Assembly (NCBI GenBank): GCA_964019055.1 | Contig: OZ025209.1 | Span: forward strand, 10,510,661-10,574,660 | Direction of reading: 5' to 3' | Length of the DNA stretch: 64,000 nt | DNA from: Anthopleura xanthogrammica | Taxonomy: Eukaryota; Cnidaria; Anthozoa; Actiniaria; Actiniidae | In this document: positions 33,701 to 45,507 of the stretch, one piece after another | Layout: every line of letters starts with the position of its first letter | How positions within the stretch are numbered: the stretch's first letter is position 1 | Program-made: the position numbers and the translations under genes | The notes under the pieces: generated by a model | Told to the model about the DNA's origin: nothing | The model's input: the letters and a program-made list of their open reading frames with translations, nothing else | Database searches by the model: none

Positions 33701-36700
33701 TGCAATACTCCCAATATTGAGGCAGTACAGTATGTACTGTAGCACGTGTCCATTGCAACAGTAGCAGTTTGATGCCGTAGAAATACACTAGTTTAGCACA
33801 TACCTTCATGTATTTTGACACAGCTTGGTGTACTTGTTTTCTTTTATAAAGGTCATTGCCAACCTATAAAAGCAAATGCATTCTTTAATTAACAATAATT
33901 CACACACTCAAGGGCAGGCAAGTACTCATAATACATGTATGCCCCCATAAGACAGAAGTCTAATATTAAATACTCCTTTATGGAGGAAATGGTTCCACAT
34001 TGTACCCTCTTAGTATCCACAATCTTGACAAAATCTACCAGTAAGGAATACTTTTACATCTAGAATGCTTCTTCCTCATGCCCACAAATTATGCCACTGA
34101 ATTCCCCCCCCCCCCCCCCGAGGCTGGGGGTGGTGGTGAGGTGGATAATATGAATGATCTGTCAGTGTTAATGCACCTCTTTATGTCCATTGGCGATTGC
34201 CATCATGTGCTGAAAAGAGGCTTTACGTTTGCCTCCAGACTGAAATAAAAGAAAATGTTTTCTCATAGTTACTGTTAAATTTTTGCTGCCATCATGTAAC
34301 TCTTTGCAATTAACAAATAGAACAGCTTTTTCTGTACCACGTTCATTAATAAAGCAAGCAGGAAGTGATGTAAGCATGAAAGAAGTGTAAACAGAAGCAC
34401 AGGCCCTAGGCAAGTGCTTCTCACACTTCTTGAATGCGTTCGGCACTTCTTACAGTGTGAATCGAAAAACCGTGGGCACCGGAAATATTTCAGAAATTGT
34501 GTATCGTTCGTTGAGCAATCTGAAGCAATTACCTAACTGTGAGAAGTTCGACTGATTTGTAGTCAGATAAACTTCTTGGAGTTAAAAAGTCGTTTCAGAT
34601 TGTTCAGCGAACAATAAACGATGTCTGAAATATTTCTGGGTGCCCACGCACTGTAAGTGCTTTATTACTGAACAGAGCACAGAAAAAGGCTGTTTTATGA
34701 CATTATTAGAAAGGAAAAATTTTGTTGTAGTTTTCAATGCTGTGTTCTTACATTTCTTTACAAAGTTTGCAGTGCGCACACGGATGGCATCAGCAACCAT
34801 GCTCCGCTCACTAATAACATTGCACAGTTCCATCCAAACTATATACCGGTAATAAATAATACTAAATATTGATGAGTTATTAAACTGTGATTTACCATTG
34901 GTAGATTATTGATATCATCACTTGGTCCATGATCGACAAAACTAATGAGTTCCACTTCCCACATTACTGTTGGGAAAAATGAATGAATGCATGAATAAAT
35001 GGAAATTACTGTCATGGTAAAATTACATGAATAGATGAATGGATTAATGAATCAGAATGCATGGATGGATGAATGCATGGCTGGATGAATGGATGAATGG
35101 ATGAATGAATGGATGAATGGATGAATGGATGAATGAATGGATGAAAGAATGAATGAATAAATGGAGATTACTGTGATAAAATTACATGAATGAATAAATA
35201 AAGGAAGGAATAAAGGTACAGTAGGAAGAAGCATTAATGGAAAAATGAAAATTAAGAGTGAAGTGGAGGAATAATAAATAAATGAAATGTAGAGAATATA
35301 GAAAGAGAGATAATCATTGAAGTAAAAAAAGATGATAAAAATATGAGGGAATTGAAACAAAAAATCACCAAAAGAGAGAAAGGAATATGAAAAAAAGGAT
35401 GTTTGGAAGACAACCATAAAAGAAGTGAGAAAGAGAAGAATGGAAAGGAAAATGGAATGGATGGGAAACAAATGAGAGATGAATGGGAGAAACAAACAGG
35501 ATATATAAATTTTATTTGTCTACAATACCAACTTACCAGTTCCAGGGGGAACTCTAGGTCCGCAACCCATATCTTTAAACACATATTCTTTCTCAAACAG
35601 GAACCTTGCCATTTCTCCCTTTCTCATGGATGACAGTCCAATATCTATCCCTGGAAAAGCTCCTCCTATCATAGGAATACAAACAATTATAGGTACCAAA
35701 ACACTTGATATCTGGTAGAGTATTATATTAACAACAGATTAAAAAAGTCTTCACAACATACAAGCACCAAGTGTGTAGTAAGTGTTAGGCAGCACAGAAT
35801 TCAGAATAAATTATGATAATATGATCAGGTTCGCTCCACACACACTACCACTATATTCACTTAATAACTATATTTAAAACATACAACACTCAACTCTTGT
35901 GTTTATTTTTGTAGAGGGAAGAAACCATGGCAAGAAACCCTCATGGCAAGGCAGAGACATCACAAACAAACACACCTAACTCCCATACTGTATGTGGTTC
36001 AGATGAGAATCGCACCAGTGACGGCAATGTGAGGCAGAGCTGTAACATCACATGTTACCCATATTATCAGACAAACTGGCTAAATATCATAAAGTACTGT
36101 ATTAAGAATGACAGAAAATCACTGTGTACTATACCTCCTAGTCTTGTATTTTCAGACTTGCCTCTAAATCGTGATGAATCATATGGTTCATCACAGTACT
36201 CTTTATATGCGTTATAATGAACTACAAGATGAAGGATGTGTAAAACCCATTAAATGAACACTTTTATTGCACAGTGTGGTACGTGTGTCTGTCCACTGTT
36301 GTCAGTGTTAATCATGGTTTACAAATATGTACTAAATAATAAAGGGGTTTCACAGCATTCATACTTGTTGAGCAGGAACCATACAATACATGTATTCTTG
36401 CATTGCATGACAAAAAGTTTTTATTTTCCCACAGAGAAGTTTTTCACTATTTTGACCTGCAGCATGGCTGCTGTGAATCCCATCTATAGACCCCTTACAG
36501 CACATAAGAATGCAGCTCAATTTGGAGGACAAAACGATTGGTTCCAATTCTCAGGAGATTATTTTGTTTTGTCCTCCAAAGTGAGCTGCTTTGACATCAC
36601 ATGAAAGGGGTCAATATGAAAAAGATCATAACAACAGCCTTCAATTTTGCCTGATGCATCCTTGTTTTATGATTTCAAGGTAGGATTTAATAGCCATGCA

Positions 36701-38868
36701 GTGGCTAACTGAAACCTTTTGCCCTCATTCCATGATCAAATTGGAATTTAGAAGTTTGTTTTTGTGTAGGGGAAAAAATGGAGGACCAATTGCAAGAGAA
36801 AAACCCCCAAAGCCTGATCTGGAATCCAGGGATTGAGCTCATGACTGCATTAGTGAGAGGAAGTGCATTATAAGAAACCCTTCATGAAGATTATATGTAC
36901 TACTTACATCGAACAGAAGCTGTTCTAGGAACAACAGGTCCTACTCCAGCTCTTAGTATTTTCTTCAGTACACCACGGTCACCTGTCAGATCTTCCATGT
37001 CTTGTCCCATGCTTTCAAAGGGAGTCTGAAGAAAAATATTGATGAAGATGAAATAAATGAATGCATTAAACAATCACACAAAAAAAGGCATTACTTTCTT
37101 TACACGCTCCAGTGTGCAAATTTATTCCATTTGTTAATGTTTTGTAACGATTGGTTTTCCCTACTTTGATGTCTTTCTGGGTGTGGATTCTAGAGTTTGG
37201 TTGGGAACATGTCAAAGTTTGATAGCCCTTTCAATAGGTTTTGTTATCACAAACCAAAAGTTTCCCACACCCATGCCAGGCATAGACGAGCCTTTAGTGC
37301 AGAAGGTCATACTGTAGGTTCATCATGAATCTGAATAAAGCTCCCTTTAAGATTTTTTAATCTATAGATTGCACAATGTACCTTTGAAGTGTCAGTCTCA
37401 TTTTCATCATCTACTCCAAGAACCTCATGGTTCAACTGTTGAAACATCTCTTCCATATCAAAGTATTCATTACGTGGCTCCTCTTCATCATCACTGTTAT
37501 GCCCATGGGGGACTAGACGTAAAATAGATCTAAATGTTAATATTTATTGTGCTTATCAGTTGAGTATGATATACATAGTAACAAATGAATCAGGTTTAGC
37601 CATGTTCTCTGAAATAACAAGCTTGGAGCTGTACAGGACATAAAAAATCATTTAAAAAAACTTGAGCCATAGGATCTGACATTATAACTACAGTATCTTC
37701 TATAATAATAAGACAAAAAATATTATACTGTATGAACCATATATATACAGTATGGCATATCATGTGTTTGTAGAACTGAAATCAAGAACCTTTTGTCATC
37801 AAAAGCCATCACCACCATCATATATTATTAAATAAATCTTTAATTTTAGGACTAAGTCTAAACCCCTTGCATGTGACGTCAAAGTAGCTCAATTTGGAGG
37901 ACAAAACAAAAGGATTTCAATCTTTGCCTCCAAATTGAGCTGCATTCCTACATGCTGCAAGGGGTCTAAAGAGGGGCATTCCCAGCAGCCATGATGTAGG
38001 TCAAAATAATAGAAATTTTCTGCAAGGAGAATGATTGCCTACATTGTTCCACTTCCCCTCTATCCTCATGACAGCCGATTTAAGCTTAAACTGTATAATA
38101 CATTTTAGCATCAGGTATATCGAGGCTTACACTGTTGATTTAGGTCGACCTCAAAAGAAGCACCACCTCCAGACCTCAGTTCTTGAATATCAATACCATC
38201 TTTGAGTCCCATGGCATAGCGATTAGGAATCTACACAAAAACACAATTAGCCAGCTTAAAAACAAGCAAGGGACTGAGTTTTATTTTCTTTAGTTCAATA
38301 TCATTGTAAAATAATCCCTATCACAAGAAAGATCAATGGATAGAAGTTGGTTTGTCTTGAGAATTTGGCCAAGATTGGGCAAATTCAAATGAAGGTGTGA
38401 TATTTTGAAAATTTATAAAAATAGAGAGAATGTAAGACTTAGGTGTAGCTGGATAGTTTGGCTGGAAACCCTACATTTCTCTGTAATTTTGACAGTGCTT
38501 TAAAATTATGAAATAAGGGTCATATTAATCCTGAATATTCTTATGGCCAAATGTCCTGAAACTCGGTGAATAAGTTTGTTTGCAGTTGCTTTTTTCATGT
38601 AATGGGGTTATTTTCTCCCGCATTCTAGTCATAGTTTTTCATACTATAACCCGACTAGCCAAATCGTACAATCGCGACCTACAAAAAAAGTTGAATGAAT
38701 GAGAGAAGCAGAGCCAAGTCTTTGACATTTGTTGACTTTGTTCGAGAACCGAGTTTTTGAGTGATTTTAGTATCGTCGTGAACAGTTCTTACAGGTTTAA
38801 CTTACGTATTCATTCTCTCCGGCGAGTATAAGACTTTCATCATCAGCCAGGGGATCAGGTTCTTGCAT
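30726..38868 (-). CDS. FKBP6: FKBP6-like protein: FKBP domain plus TPR repeats
   Basis: Sixteen exons read on the minus strand: 38806-38868, 38131-38230, 37382-37512, 36908-37025, 36135-36221, 35537-35665, 34896-34966, 34177-34239, 33804-33863, 33523-33699, 33278-33328, 32645-32754, 32179-32264, 31624-31696, 31308-31434, 30726-30758. All phases agree, giving 492 residues. An acidic N-terminus (about 1-95) precedes an FKBP domain (about 115-222) with FHYNAYKEY, GLSSMRKGEMARFLF and VPPGTVMWEVELISF. The catalytic-pocket Trp of active FKBPs is replaced in FPGIDIG, as expected for inactive FKBP6. TPR helices follow (about 255-387: GNDLYKRKQ, LYSNMAQCALELGQ, DPKNVKALFRMGKAF). FKBP6 and fly Shutdown are HSP90 co-chaperones of the germline piRNA pathway. 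The last exon is tentative: reading through exon 15 instead gives a stop 12 codons later. Confidence 0.85.
31764..32075 (+). repeat. GGGTTACTATACTAG minisatellite
   Basis: About 20 units of 15-18 bp, each GGTTACTATACTAG with or without a CC/CCAA spacer, in the intron before FKBP6 exon 14. Confidence 0.95.
32356..32386 (+). repeat. (AC)n microsatellite
   Basis: Short dinucleotide run in an FKBP6 intron. Confidence 0.9.
32843..33260 (+). repeat. Composite minisatellite: CAGTCAGTG arrays alternating with a longer unit
   Basis: Arrays of CAGTCAGTG/CAGTG units are separated by a longer non-repetitive unit (contains ATTTTAGCATATATTCAAAT and CCCCTCCCTCC) that occurs three times at about 32993, 33120 and 33214. 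This is a higher-order repeat in the intron between FKBP6 exons 11 and 12. Confidence 0.9.
34305..34720. mobile_element. Long hairpin element in FKBP6 intron 7
   Basis: The inner arms (34446-34555 and 34565-34663) share GTGGGCACC, GAAATATTTCAGA and CAATCTGAA in inverted orientation. Outer arms share CAGCTTTTTCTG-like and TAATAAAGCA words. About 85 bp at 34360-34445 is unpaired on the left only, probably an insertion. Confidence 0.6.
35040..35200 (+). repeat. (ATGA/ATGG)n degenerate tetranucleotide repeat
   Basis: Alternating GGATGAAT and GAATGAAT words in FKBP6 intron 6, extending in weaker form to about 35480. Confidence 0.85.
36488..36613. mobile_element. MITE, family copy 1
   Basis: Inverted repeat beginning AGACCCCTTACAG with inner arms TTTGGAGGACAAAAC and GTTTTGTCCTCCAAA. 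The same family occurs at 37858-37970. Confidence 0.75.
37858..37970. mobile_element. MITE, family copy 2
   Basis: Begins CTAAACCCCTTGCA and ends TGCAAGGGGTCTA, with AGCTCAATTTGGAGG and CCAAATTGAGCT arms. It is related to the copy at 36488-36613, one FKBP6 intron away (introns 3 and 4). Confidence 0.8.
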
Positions 38869-39004
38869 TTTGTTGAAAAAATCTAGCTTTTTTCGAGCAG
38901 CGATACAAGAAAAACAAACACACGAAGCTGCTCCACGTGAAGTGACAAAACGATGAGGAGGACTGGGATGAAGATCCTCGATGCATGTCGGGTAAAATCA
39001 TCCG

Positions 39005-39054
39005 AGGAGGGGAGGGGGGGGGGGGTGTTTTGAGATTGCGGGGGGGGGGGGGGG
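39005..39054 (+). repeat. G-rich homopolymer tracts
   Basis: Two long G runs (about 39013-39023 and 39040-39053) between the FKBP6 start and the LINE insertion. Confidence 0.8.
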
Positions 39055-39069
39055 CCTGAAAAATTCAAA

Positions 39070-41790
39070 CTTAATCATTAAACAAATTGAATCGTGGCTA
39101 TCATCAAATATCACGAATGACCTCATCAAGATTCCTGGGTTTCTTTCTGTTCGTAAAGATCGACCAGACGACCAACGTGGTGGTGGACTTTGTACCTATA
39201 TCAAAGATACATTGGACTTCCTGGACTTAAAAGATCTCTCTGACCCTGCATTTGAAACACAATGGTTCTTATTAAAACCTAAAAGACTTCCAAGAGGAAT
39301 CAACTCAATCATAATGACAAGTGTTTATCATCCTCCACAAAACAACGACCTTGAATTGAGGAAACATCTATCCCAGTCCCTAGACATTGCTCTCGCTAAA
39401 TTCCCTAATTCAGGAATTGTCTTGTTGGGAGACTTCAACAAGTTTAACCCTGGATCCCTAACCTCATCCTTCAACCTTAAACAAGTGGTAAAGAAACCTA
39501 CTCGTGGTAGTAATATCCTTGATAAAATCTACACTACTCTTTCAAATCACTACATCGATGCCACGATTCTCCCATGTATTGGTCAGTCTGATCATTCAAG
39601 TGTTTTCCTCAGCCCTGCAACGCAGAATCCTACGCCGTGTACTCCTGTCTACACTACTAAGAGAGACTGCCGACCTGCAAACAGACAAGCTCTATCTACC
39701 ACTTTGTCCAAAGTCAACTGGACTCCCCTTTACCACACAGCTGCAGTAGAGGACCAGTTCGCTCTCTTCTCAAATATAACATCCTCTGCTATTGACACCC
39801 ATCTTCCTCTGCGCACGATAAAGTTCCATCCTAAAGACAAACCCTGGATTACCGCAGATATCAAGAATCTTATCTCTAAAAGACAAAAGGCTTGGTCGAC
39901 TGGTAATACTCTTAAGTACAACTTCTACCGCAACAAAGTAAGAAAATTATGTAATTCTGCCCGCAAGTCCTTTTACGATGAAAAAATCCTCAATACCCGA
40001 GAACCAAACCCGAAAAAATGGTGGAACAACATCAAGACTATTTCTGGCATGTCCAAATCGGAACCTCTTTCAAGCATCTTCCATAACGGTGAGTTCAAAA
40101 GAGGTTCTGAACTTGCTGATCTGATTGCAGAATCCTTTTGCAACGTCTCAAACAGCTTGCCTCCACTTCAGTTCAACAAGCTTCCCATCACTTCTGTTCC
40201 CGATGAATATATAATATCACCTCGTCAAGTTGAATTGGAATTGGAAAAAATTAATCTTCAGAAAGCAACCGGTCCCGATGACATCCCTAACTGGGTACTG
40301 AAGACTTCTGCGCCTCTGATTGCTGGTCCAATATGCTCGATCTTTAACGCTAGCATTGCACAAAGCCGCGTTCCAGTACTCTGGAAATCTGCTGATGTTC
40401 TCCCTCTACCCAAGATATCTAATCCAAAATCTGTTGACAGTGACCTCAGACCTATCTCTCTCACACCTGTTCTGAGTAAACTACTAGAAGGTTTTGTTTT
40501 CCGTTGGCTTTTTAACCACATCAAATCATCAATCGACCCTTTCCAGTTTGGAAATATCAAGAATTGTTCTACTACACATGCTCTTATCCATCTGATCCAT
40601 CAATGGCTAGCAGCATTGGACGACCCTGGCTCAACTATCAGATGCTGCATGATTGATTTCTCCAAGGCCTTCGATCGCATTGACCATAACATTCTACTTC
40701 GGAAGTTACAAATGCTTGATACTCCTCCTATTTTGTTGAACTGGTGTGCTGATTTCTTACATGACCGGTATTTGCGTGTTAAGCTTGGCCGGAATAAATC
40801 ATCTTGGCGATCAATCAACGCTGGTGTCCCACAAGGTACAAAACTTGGCCCCCTTTTCTTTCTCGTGATGATCAATGACTTGCAAACTAATCTTCCATTA
40901 TACAAATATGTCGACGACTGTACGGTTTATGAAATCGTTTCAAGATCTTCTCCGAACTCAACGCTTCAAGCTAACATTGACTCTATTACCGACTGGACTG
41001 ACCGCAATAACATGCGTTTGAATGTCTCTAAAACTAAAGAATTACGTGTATCCTTCCTTAAAGACCCCCTGGCATTTGACAACCTTTCTTCCACTAGTGC
41101 CGAAATTGAGATTGTAGAAGATTTTAAACTCTTGGGAGTAGTAATCTCATCAAACCTCACCTGGAACGCACACGTTAACTACATATGTACCAAAGCAAGT
41201 AAACGGCTGTACGCTCTGAGAATTCTCAAGCGGTCTGGTGCCCCAGCCAAAGATCTGATAACAGTTTTTTGTTCATTTATTCGCCCTATTTTAGAATACG
41301 CTTGTCCCGTATGGCACTTCTCTCTTTCACAAACTCTCTCTGACCAAATCGAGCACATTCAAAAACGTGCATTGAAGATTGCCTTTCCTCAGACGTCATA
41401 TACTGCTACACTGAAGCACGTTGACCTGCCTACACTGTACCAACGAAGAGAAGATCAGTGCCTAATCCTTTATAAAAAATCTCACCAACACCCAGATAAC
41501 AAGATTGGAAAACTTCTTCCATTGGCCACATCCCACAACTACAGTCTAAGAAATCCACGAAAATTCCCGTTGTACAAATGCAGGACTGAACGTTATAAGA
41601 ACAGTTTTATTCCTAAATGCGTTAGCATCTGGGATAAACCGCAATAGATTAATGTCTCATATTTACAACTTGTATATAATAGTTATCCTTCAATATTATC
41701 TCTTATAATATGTTGTAAAATCACGTTTTTTAAATTCACACGAATTTACAAAGTGATCAATAAACCTATTCTAATTCTAATAAGTTTCTT
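39070..41790 (+). mobile_element. 5'-truncated LINE with long intact ORF
   Basis: Non-LTR retrotransposon that starts abruptly inside the endonuclease domain (frame already open as IESWLSSNI..., then RGGGLCTYIKD) and ends in a short 3' UTR with AATAAA and an ATTCTAATTCTAAT tail. Such short 3' repeats are typical of CR1/L2-like elements. It landed about 200 bases upstream of the FKBP6 ATG in opposite orientation. Confidence 0.85.
39212..41647 (+). CDS. LINE ORF2: endonuclease C-half plus reverse transcriptase
   Basis: 811 codons with no stop from the first Met; the frame is open further upstream, so this Met is not the natural start. It holds the C-half of an apurinic-type endonuclease (LLGDFN at about 71-76 and QSDHSS about 50 residues later). 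The full reverse transcriptase core follows: DLRPISLTPVLSKL, CMIDFSKAFDRIDHN, AGVPQGTKLGPLFF, KYVDD (YVDD about 566-569, the catalytic pair) and FKLLGVVISSNLTWNAHV. The C-terminus ends in a typical Cys/His-poor tail. The uninterrupted frame implies recent insertion. The element itself cannot move because its 5' end and half its endonuclease are missing. Confidence 0.88.
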   Translation: MDFLDLKDLSDPAFETQWFLLKPKRLPRGINSIIMTSVYHPPQNNDLELRKHLSQSLDIALAKFPNSGIVLLGDFNKFNPGSLTSSFNLKQVVKKPTRGSNILDKIYTTLSNHYIDATILPCIGQSDHSSVFLSPATQNPTPCTPVYTTKRDCRPANRQALSTTLSKVNWTPLYHTAAVEDQFALFSNITSSAIDTHLPLRTIKFHPKDKPWITADIKNLISKRQKAWSTGNTLKYNFYRNKVRKLCNSARKSFYDEKILNTREPNPKKWWNNIKTISGMSKSEPLSSIFHNGEFKRGSELADLIAESFCNVSNSLPPLQFNKLPITSVPDEYIISPRQVELELEKINLQKATGPDDIPNWVLKTSAPLIAGPICSIFNASIAQSRVPVLWKSADVLPLPKISNPKSVDSDLRPISLTPVLSKLLEGFVFRWLFNHIKSSIDPFQFGNIKNCSTTHALIHLIHQWLAALDDPGSTIRCCMIDFSKAFDRIDHNILLRKLQMLDTPPILLNWCADFLHDRYLRVKLGRNKSSWRSINAGVPQGTKLGPLFFLVMINDLQTNLPLYKYVDDCTVYEIVSRSSPNSTLQANIDSITDWTDRNNMRLNVSKTKELRVSFLKDPLAFDNLSSTSAEIEIVEDFKLLGVVISSNLTWNAHVNYICTKASKRLYALRILKRSGAPAKDLITVFCSFIRPILEYACPVWHFSLSQTLSDQIEHIQKRALKIAFPQTSYTATLKHVDLPTLYQRREDQCLILYKKSHQHPDNKIGKLLPLATSHNYSLRNPRKFPLYKCRTERYKNSFIPKCVSIWDKPQ

Positions 41791-42700
41791 GATTTGAGTC
41801 AATGACTATGACATCATTAAGATTAAGAAATATTTACCATTCAACTATTTACTTCAAGTAGAATTCTCGGCCGAGCCGAATCTCAAAGAAGGAAAAAAAG
41901 TAGTTGAATCCCAGGTGACTTGGAATCTACGCGCATTATTTGTCATAGCGAAAATTTCCAAGTATTTTCTTTTATCTCTTGTCAAAATGAAATATTTTCC
42001 ACCAACAACGACGAAATATGCTTTTTCTAAAAGGTATTTGGCAAATCTTTGCACGGATGAGCTTTATTTTCTTTATTTTCGAGTAAAAGCTGTTGTAAAT
42101 CGAGCCGAAAACCTGGAACTAGGAAACATTGAGCTATGAACAAAATGTCCGCTGATTGGCTAATTCCTTCAGCCTGAGAGAAGCGAGATCACCTGGTCGT
42201 GGCAAGTCTAGAATCAATGCTAAAATTATCAGGTGTTATGTGCACTTTAGCTTCTCTGCAGGCGCTGGCGACTGTCGCTTTATTCTAACTGAGATCCCTG
42301 TGTTGTGCTGCAAAGCTCAAAGGACCTTTTGCTTTGAGTGTCATGTTTTTTTTCCCATTAAGAAAATCCTCCTCGTTTTTGATGAAACATGAATTTCAGT
42401 TAAAATTAGCTCAGTTGTAACCAGGTAACCAAATGCTGCAGCCCAAAAGTATTGTCCTATATAACAATCATGATATAATTGACTGTGCGTCAATGAGACT
42501 ATTAAAACTGGTTTTAAACGGGTATTTAAAGAAAATATGATGACCTTCAACGTTGAAAAATTACACGAAATAACACGAAACATTACTGAAGTATTCGCAA
42601 ACATGGGTTGATAGTTTTTAGCCGTTTTCACCACAACAACAATGCGGACAATCTGGCTCAGAAAACAGAAATTTCAACGGGGCAAATTCAAGTTGATCAT
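41790..42700. other. Intergenic, no gene seen
   Basis: AT-rich DNA with weak open frames only. GAGATCACCTGG near 42188 resembles the end of the TIR element at 7801-8405 but no second end is visible. An A run followed by (CAA)n lies at 42702-42737. Confidence 0.4.
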
Positions 42701-42709
42701 CAAAAAAAA

Positions 42710-44340
42710 AAAAAAAAAACAACAACAACAACAACAATACAATACAATACATTTTATTTTAGCAAACAAGTTACATTTCATAGTACATTTTGTGATTTTA
42801 AATTACAAAAGGTAGTTTTAGTTACGATAAAATATGTGCGTATTTATTTGTGATTTTGTCTATTTTGAATGCCTAGAGGCTAAATTAACTGGGAGGTTTT
42901 CGTGTTAGCCACTAGTTATTTTATGTTGTATTTTTAAACGAGCTGAAAGATAATCCTTATAATATAAATATAATACAAATTACACACTAAGTAACTTGAA
43001 AACCATTCTAACGGGATTCCTCTAATTCCGTATTGTTGTAGTTTGTTGAGTAGGATTTTATGATTAACTGTGTCTAAAGCCTAAATCCAGAAATATACCA
43101 CAAGTATACAAATTGTTATCTATAGACTTTTTAAAGCATTCGGTTATTTCAATAATAGCTTGCTCAGTTGATCTGTTTTTCCTGAATCCAAATTGATAGT
43201 CATTTAAGATTTGATCAATGTAATTGAGTAATTGCTGACAAACTAGTTTTTTGAATATTTGCGAGAATTTTGAAAGAATAGATATTGGTCTGTAGTTAGT
43301 AGGGTTGCAGGTGTCACCTCCTTTAGGAATTGGTGTTACTCTTGACATCTTAAGAGTCTCAGGTACGATACCTTGTACGAGTGACAAATTTGATACAGTG
43401 AATAGGAATCCCAATTGAAGACTTTTTAGCATCTAAATTATTTATTACCTCTTGCACCTCATTTGTGAGTATACCCCGGAACATAAAGCTGTTAAGATAC
43501 GATTTCTTAATGTAAGTTGTTGGATCTATTTGTGTCAGAGGAATTTTTCCTGATAGTGTTGTCCCAACGGATGTAAAATATAAATTAAGCTGTTTAGAAA
43601 TACTTGCTTGGTCTGTGAAGCATTTGTTTTCATGAATAAGCCTGGTTATAGTATTACCGTTATTCCCTTTTCTATTAACTAGCGTACCTATAAGTTTCCA
43701 AGTCATTTTTATGTTGCCTTTATAAATCTGAAATTGTGATTCATAGTAGACTTTTTCTGGCTGATTCTTTCAATTTGTTCAATTTATTATTATATATTTT
43801 ATATTCTTTTCGTTTTTGAGCATCTGGACTAAGAAAATGAGTTCGGAAAAGGTTTTGCCTTTTCTTGATAGAGACTAGGATCCATGGCCTTTTTAGCTGT
43901 TTTTTTATTTTATATTATTTGTTACCCTTTTTAATGGAGCATGTTTATTTGTAACTTCGCTAATTGAGTTAGTAAAGTCATTCATACTTTTGTTAACATC
44001 AGTGTTAATAAAATCCTTAAAGTCAATTTTTTTCAAATCGTCTAGATAGCGAGTTTTGTCAAAATGTGAAAAATCCCTAAAGTATTTTGCTGAATGACGT
44101 TTGGTAACTTAGTTGTGGCAGTACAAAAGCATGGTAAATGATCAGAGATATGAGCAAGGAAAATGCCAGATTGAAGGATTTTTTCAGGTGAGTTGGTATA
44201 AATATGATCGATTAATGTAGAAGTATGATCGGTTATTCGAGTTGCTTTTGTAATAATTGGTAGGAATGATGAATCAAATAGCATGTCTAGATATTCAGAA
44301 GTAGGCTCTTTAGAAAAATTGAAAAGTGGCTCCAATATAA
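42710..44340 (-). mobile_element. Decayed LINE, internally deleted
   Basis: The minus strand encodes an endonuclease fragment (44042-44335, with TRITDHTSTLIDHIYTN and AHISDHLPCFC) and reverse transcriptase up to the palm (43064-43432: SRVTPIPKGGDTCNPTNYRPIS, DYQFGFRKNRSTEQAI, GIFLDL). After a frameshift it continues about 30 codons (TVNHKILLNKLQQYGIRGIPLEWF), then joins directly to a 3' tail of TGTATTGTATTG/(TTG)n. The YxDD region and C-terminus are gone. Confidence 0.8.
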
Positions 44341-45100
44341 GAACAAATAATGTCTAGAACATTCTTTCAGTTTTGAAGACCATGGCCAGTGCTGCATTTA
44401 TTTACACGCTAGCTATTTTTAATTTTATAATTTTATTTTTAACTATCAGTTAAACTAATGACATACAAAGTTGTTTTAAATTACTATCGTTCGCAATCGT
44501 CGTTTCCAACCAAGGCGTTTCCATGACATTCCATAGGAACGTCCCTCAACTTTAATTTGTATTTACCGACAATGTCATGGAAACTTAAAAAATAAAACCA
44601 TATTTTATCGCCGGGGCAACTCAGTCGTACGCGGCGGATTCTGCGAGTGCTATTCACTTCTCTGCTGGCATATTTTGAAATTTAGTTTTATAAATTGATT
44701 CATTTATTTTGTGGTTTGTTATTCTTGATTTTGTTTAACAATATTTTTCGCATATTATTTTTTGCATTTCCTCTGCTTTCGTTCTCATTCGATGTTGGAG
44801 TAACTAAGGCATATAATTACTCACGAAACCTACTTCTCAGTTTTGATAGTAAATATTACCAAAATAGTTACTATCAGTCCGTTAAGTTGAAGATGAGCTG
44901 TATTGTATTGAGCTGAGATGTGCAATATTTTTGGCCTTGTTACGGCCCTGCAGTAATACACTTTCTTGTAACATATACCGCATATGCTGTAATAAGATGA
45001 ACACTTGTACAAGGAAGGCCATAAGGCCATCGATGAAGCCATTCTTTTGATAAATCAGAGTCATTTTACAGTAATTAATTAAAGTTAAAAATATCGAAGT
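44340..45100. other. Intergenic 5' of the first cysteine-rich gene
   Basis: AT-rich. An inverted motif GGCGTTTCCATGACATT...AATGTCATGGAAAC (44513-44583) also occurs in similar form at 56525-56600. No gene seen. Confidence 0.4.
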
Positions 45101-45103
45101 TGT

Positions 45104-45147
45104 GAGCTACAAATAAAAGGTGAAGGAAAAAAATAGATATTGGAAAT
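45104..45147 (+). promoter_or_regulatory. Conserved upstream block of cysteine-rich gene A
   Basis: GAGCTACAAATAAAAG...AAAATAGATATTGGAAA matches 52681-52723 upstream of gene B with the same word order (ACAAATAAAA, TGAA, AAAATAGATA). It lies 103 bases before the TATA box here and 100 bases before it in gene B. Confidence 0.55.
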
Positions 45148-45206
45148 TTATTTGGAAATATCGTGATGTTTACTATTTTTTCTAATAATAACTTCTCGAC
45201 CAAAGG

Positions 45207-45214
45207 TATAAATA
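45207..45214 (+). promoter_or_regulatory. TATA box of gene A
   Basis: AAGGTATAAATA. The same AAGGTATAAA context precedes gene B. About 300 bases separate it from the ATG, including a long (GAA)n run. Confidence 0.6.
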
Positions 45215-45271
45215 CGGTGCATTTGTGAAGGATTTGTCAAGTTGCTAAAAATTAAAGTGGATTAAGGAAAC

Positions 45272-45376
45272 TGAGAAGAAGAAGAAGAAGAAGAAGAAGA
45301 AGAAGAAGAAGAAGAAGAAGAAGAAGAAGAAGAAGAAGAAGAAGAAGAAGAAGAAGAAGAAGAAGAAGAAGAAGAA
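45272..45376 (+). repeat. (GAA)n microsatellite in the gene A leader
   Basis: About 34 perfect GAA copies between the TATA box and the coding start. A shorter GAA-rich tract occupies the same place in gene B. Confidence 0.9.
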
Positions 45377-45507
45377 CGGAATCTCAGACGGGAAACTACA
45401 CACCATTCAAGGTCAGAAATCGGCTGCATTGCACCTGTTGTTGTTACTCTTTCTTACTCTGACATTTAGCATAATTTTGAATTGTTTTGTTGTTTGTCTT
45501 GACACAG

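Noticed and set aside
39730..40905. Minus ORFs inside the LINE
   Set aside because: Shadows of the reverse transcriptase frame.
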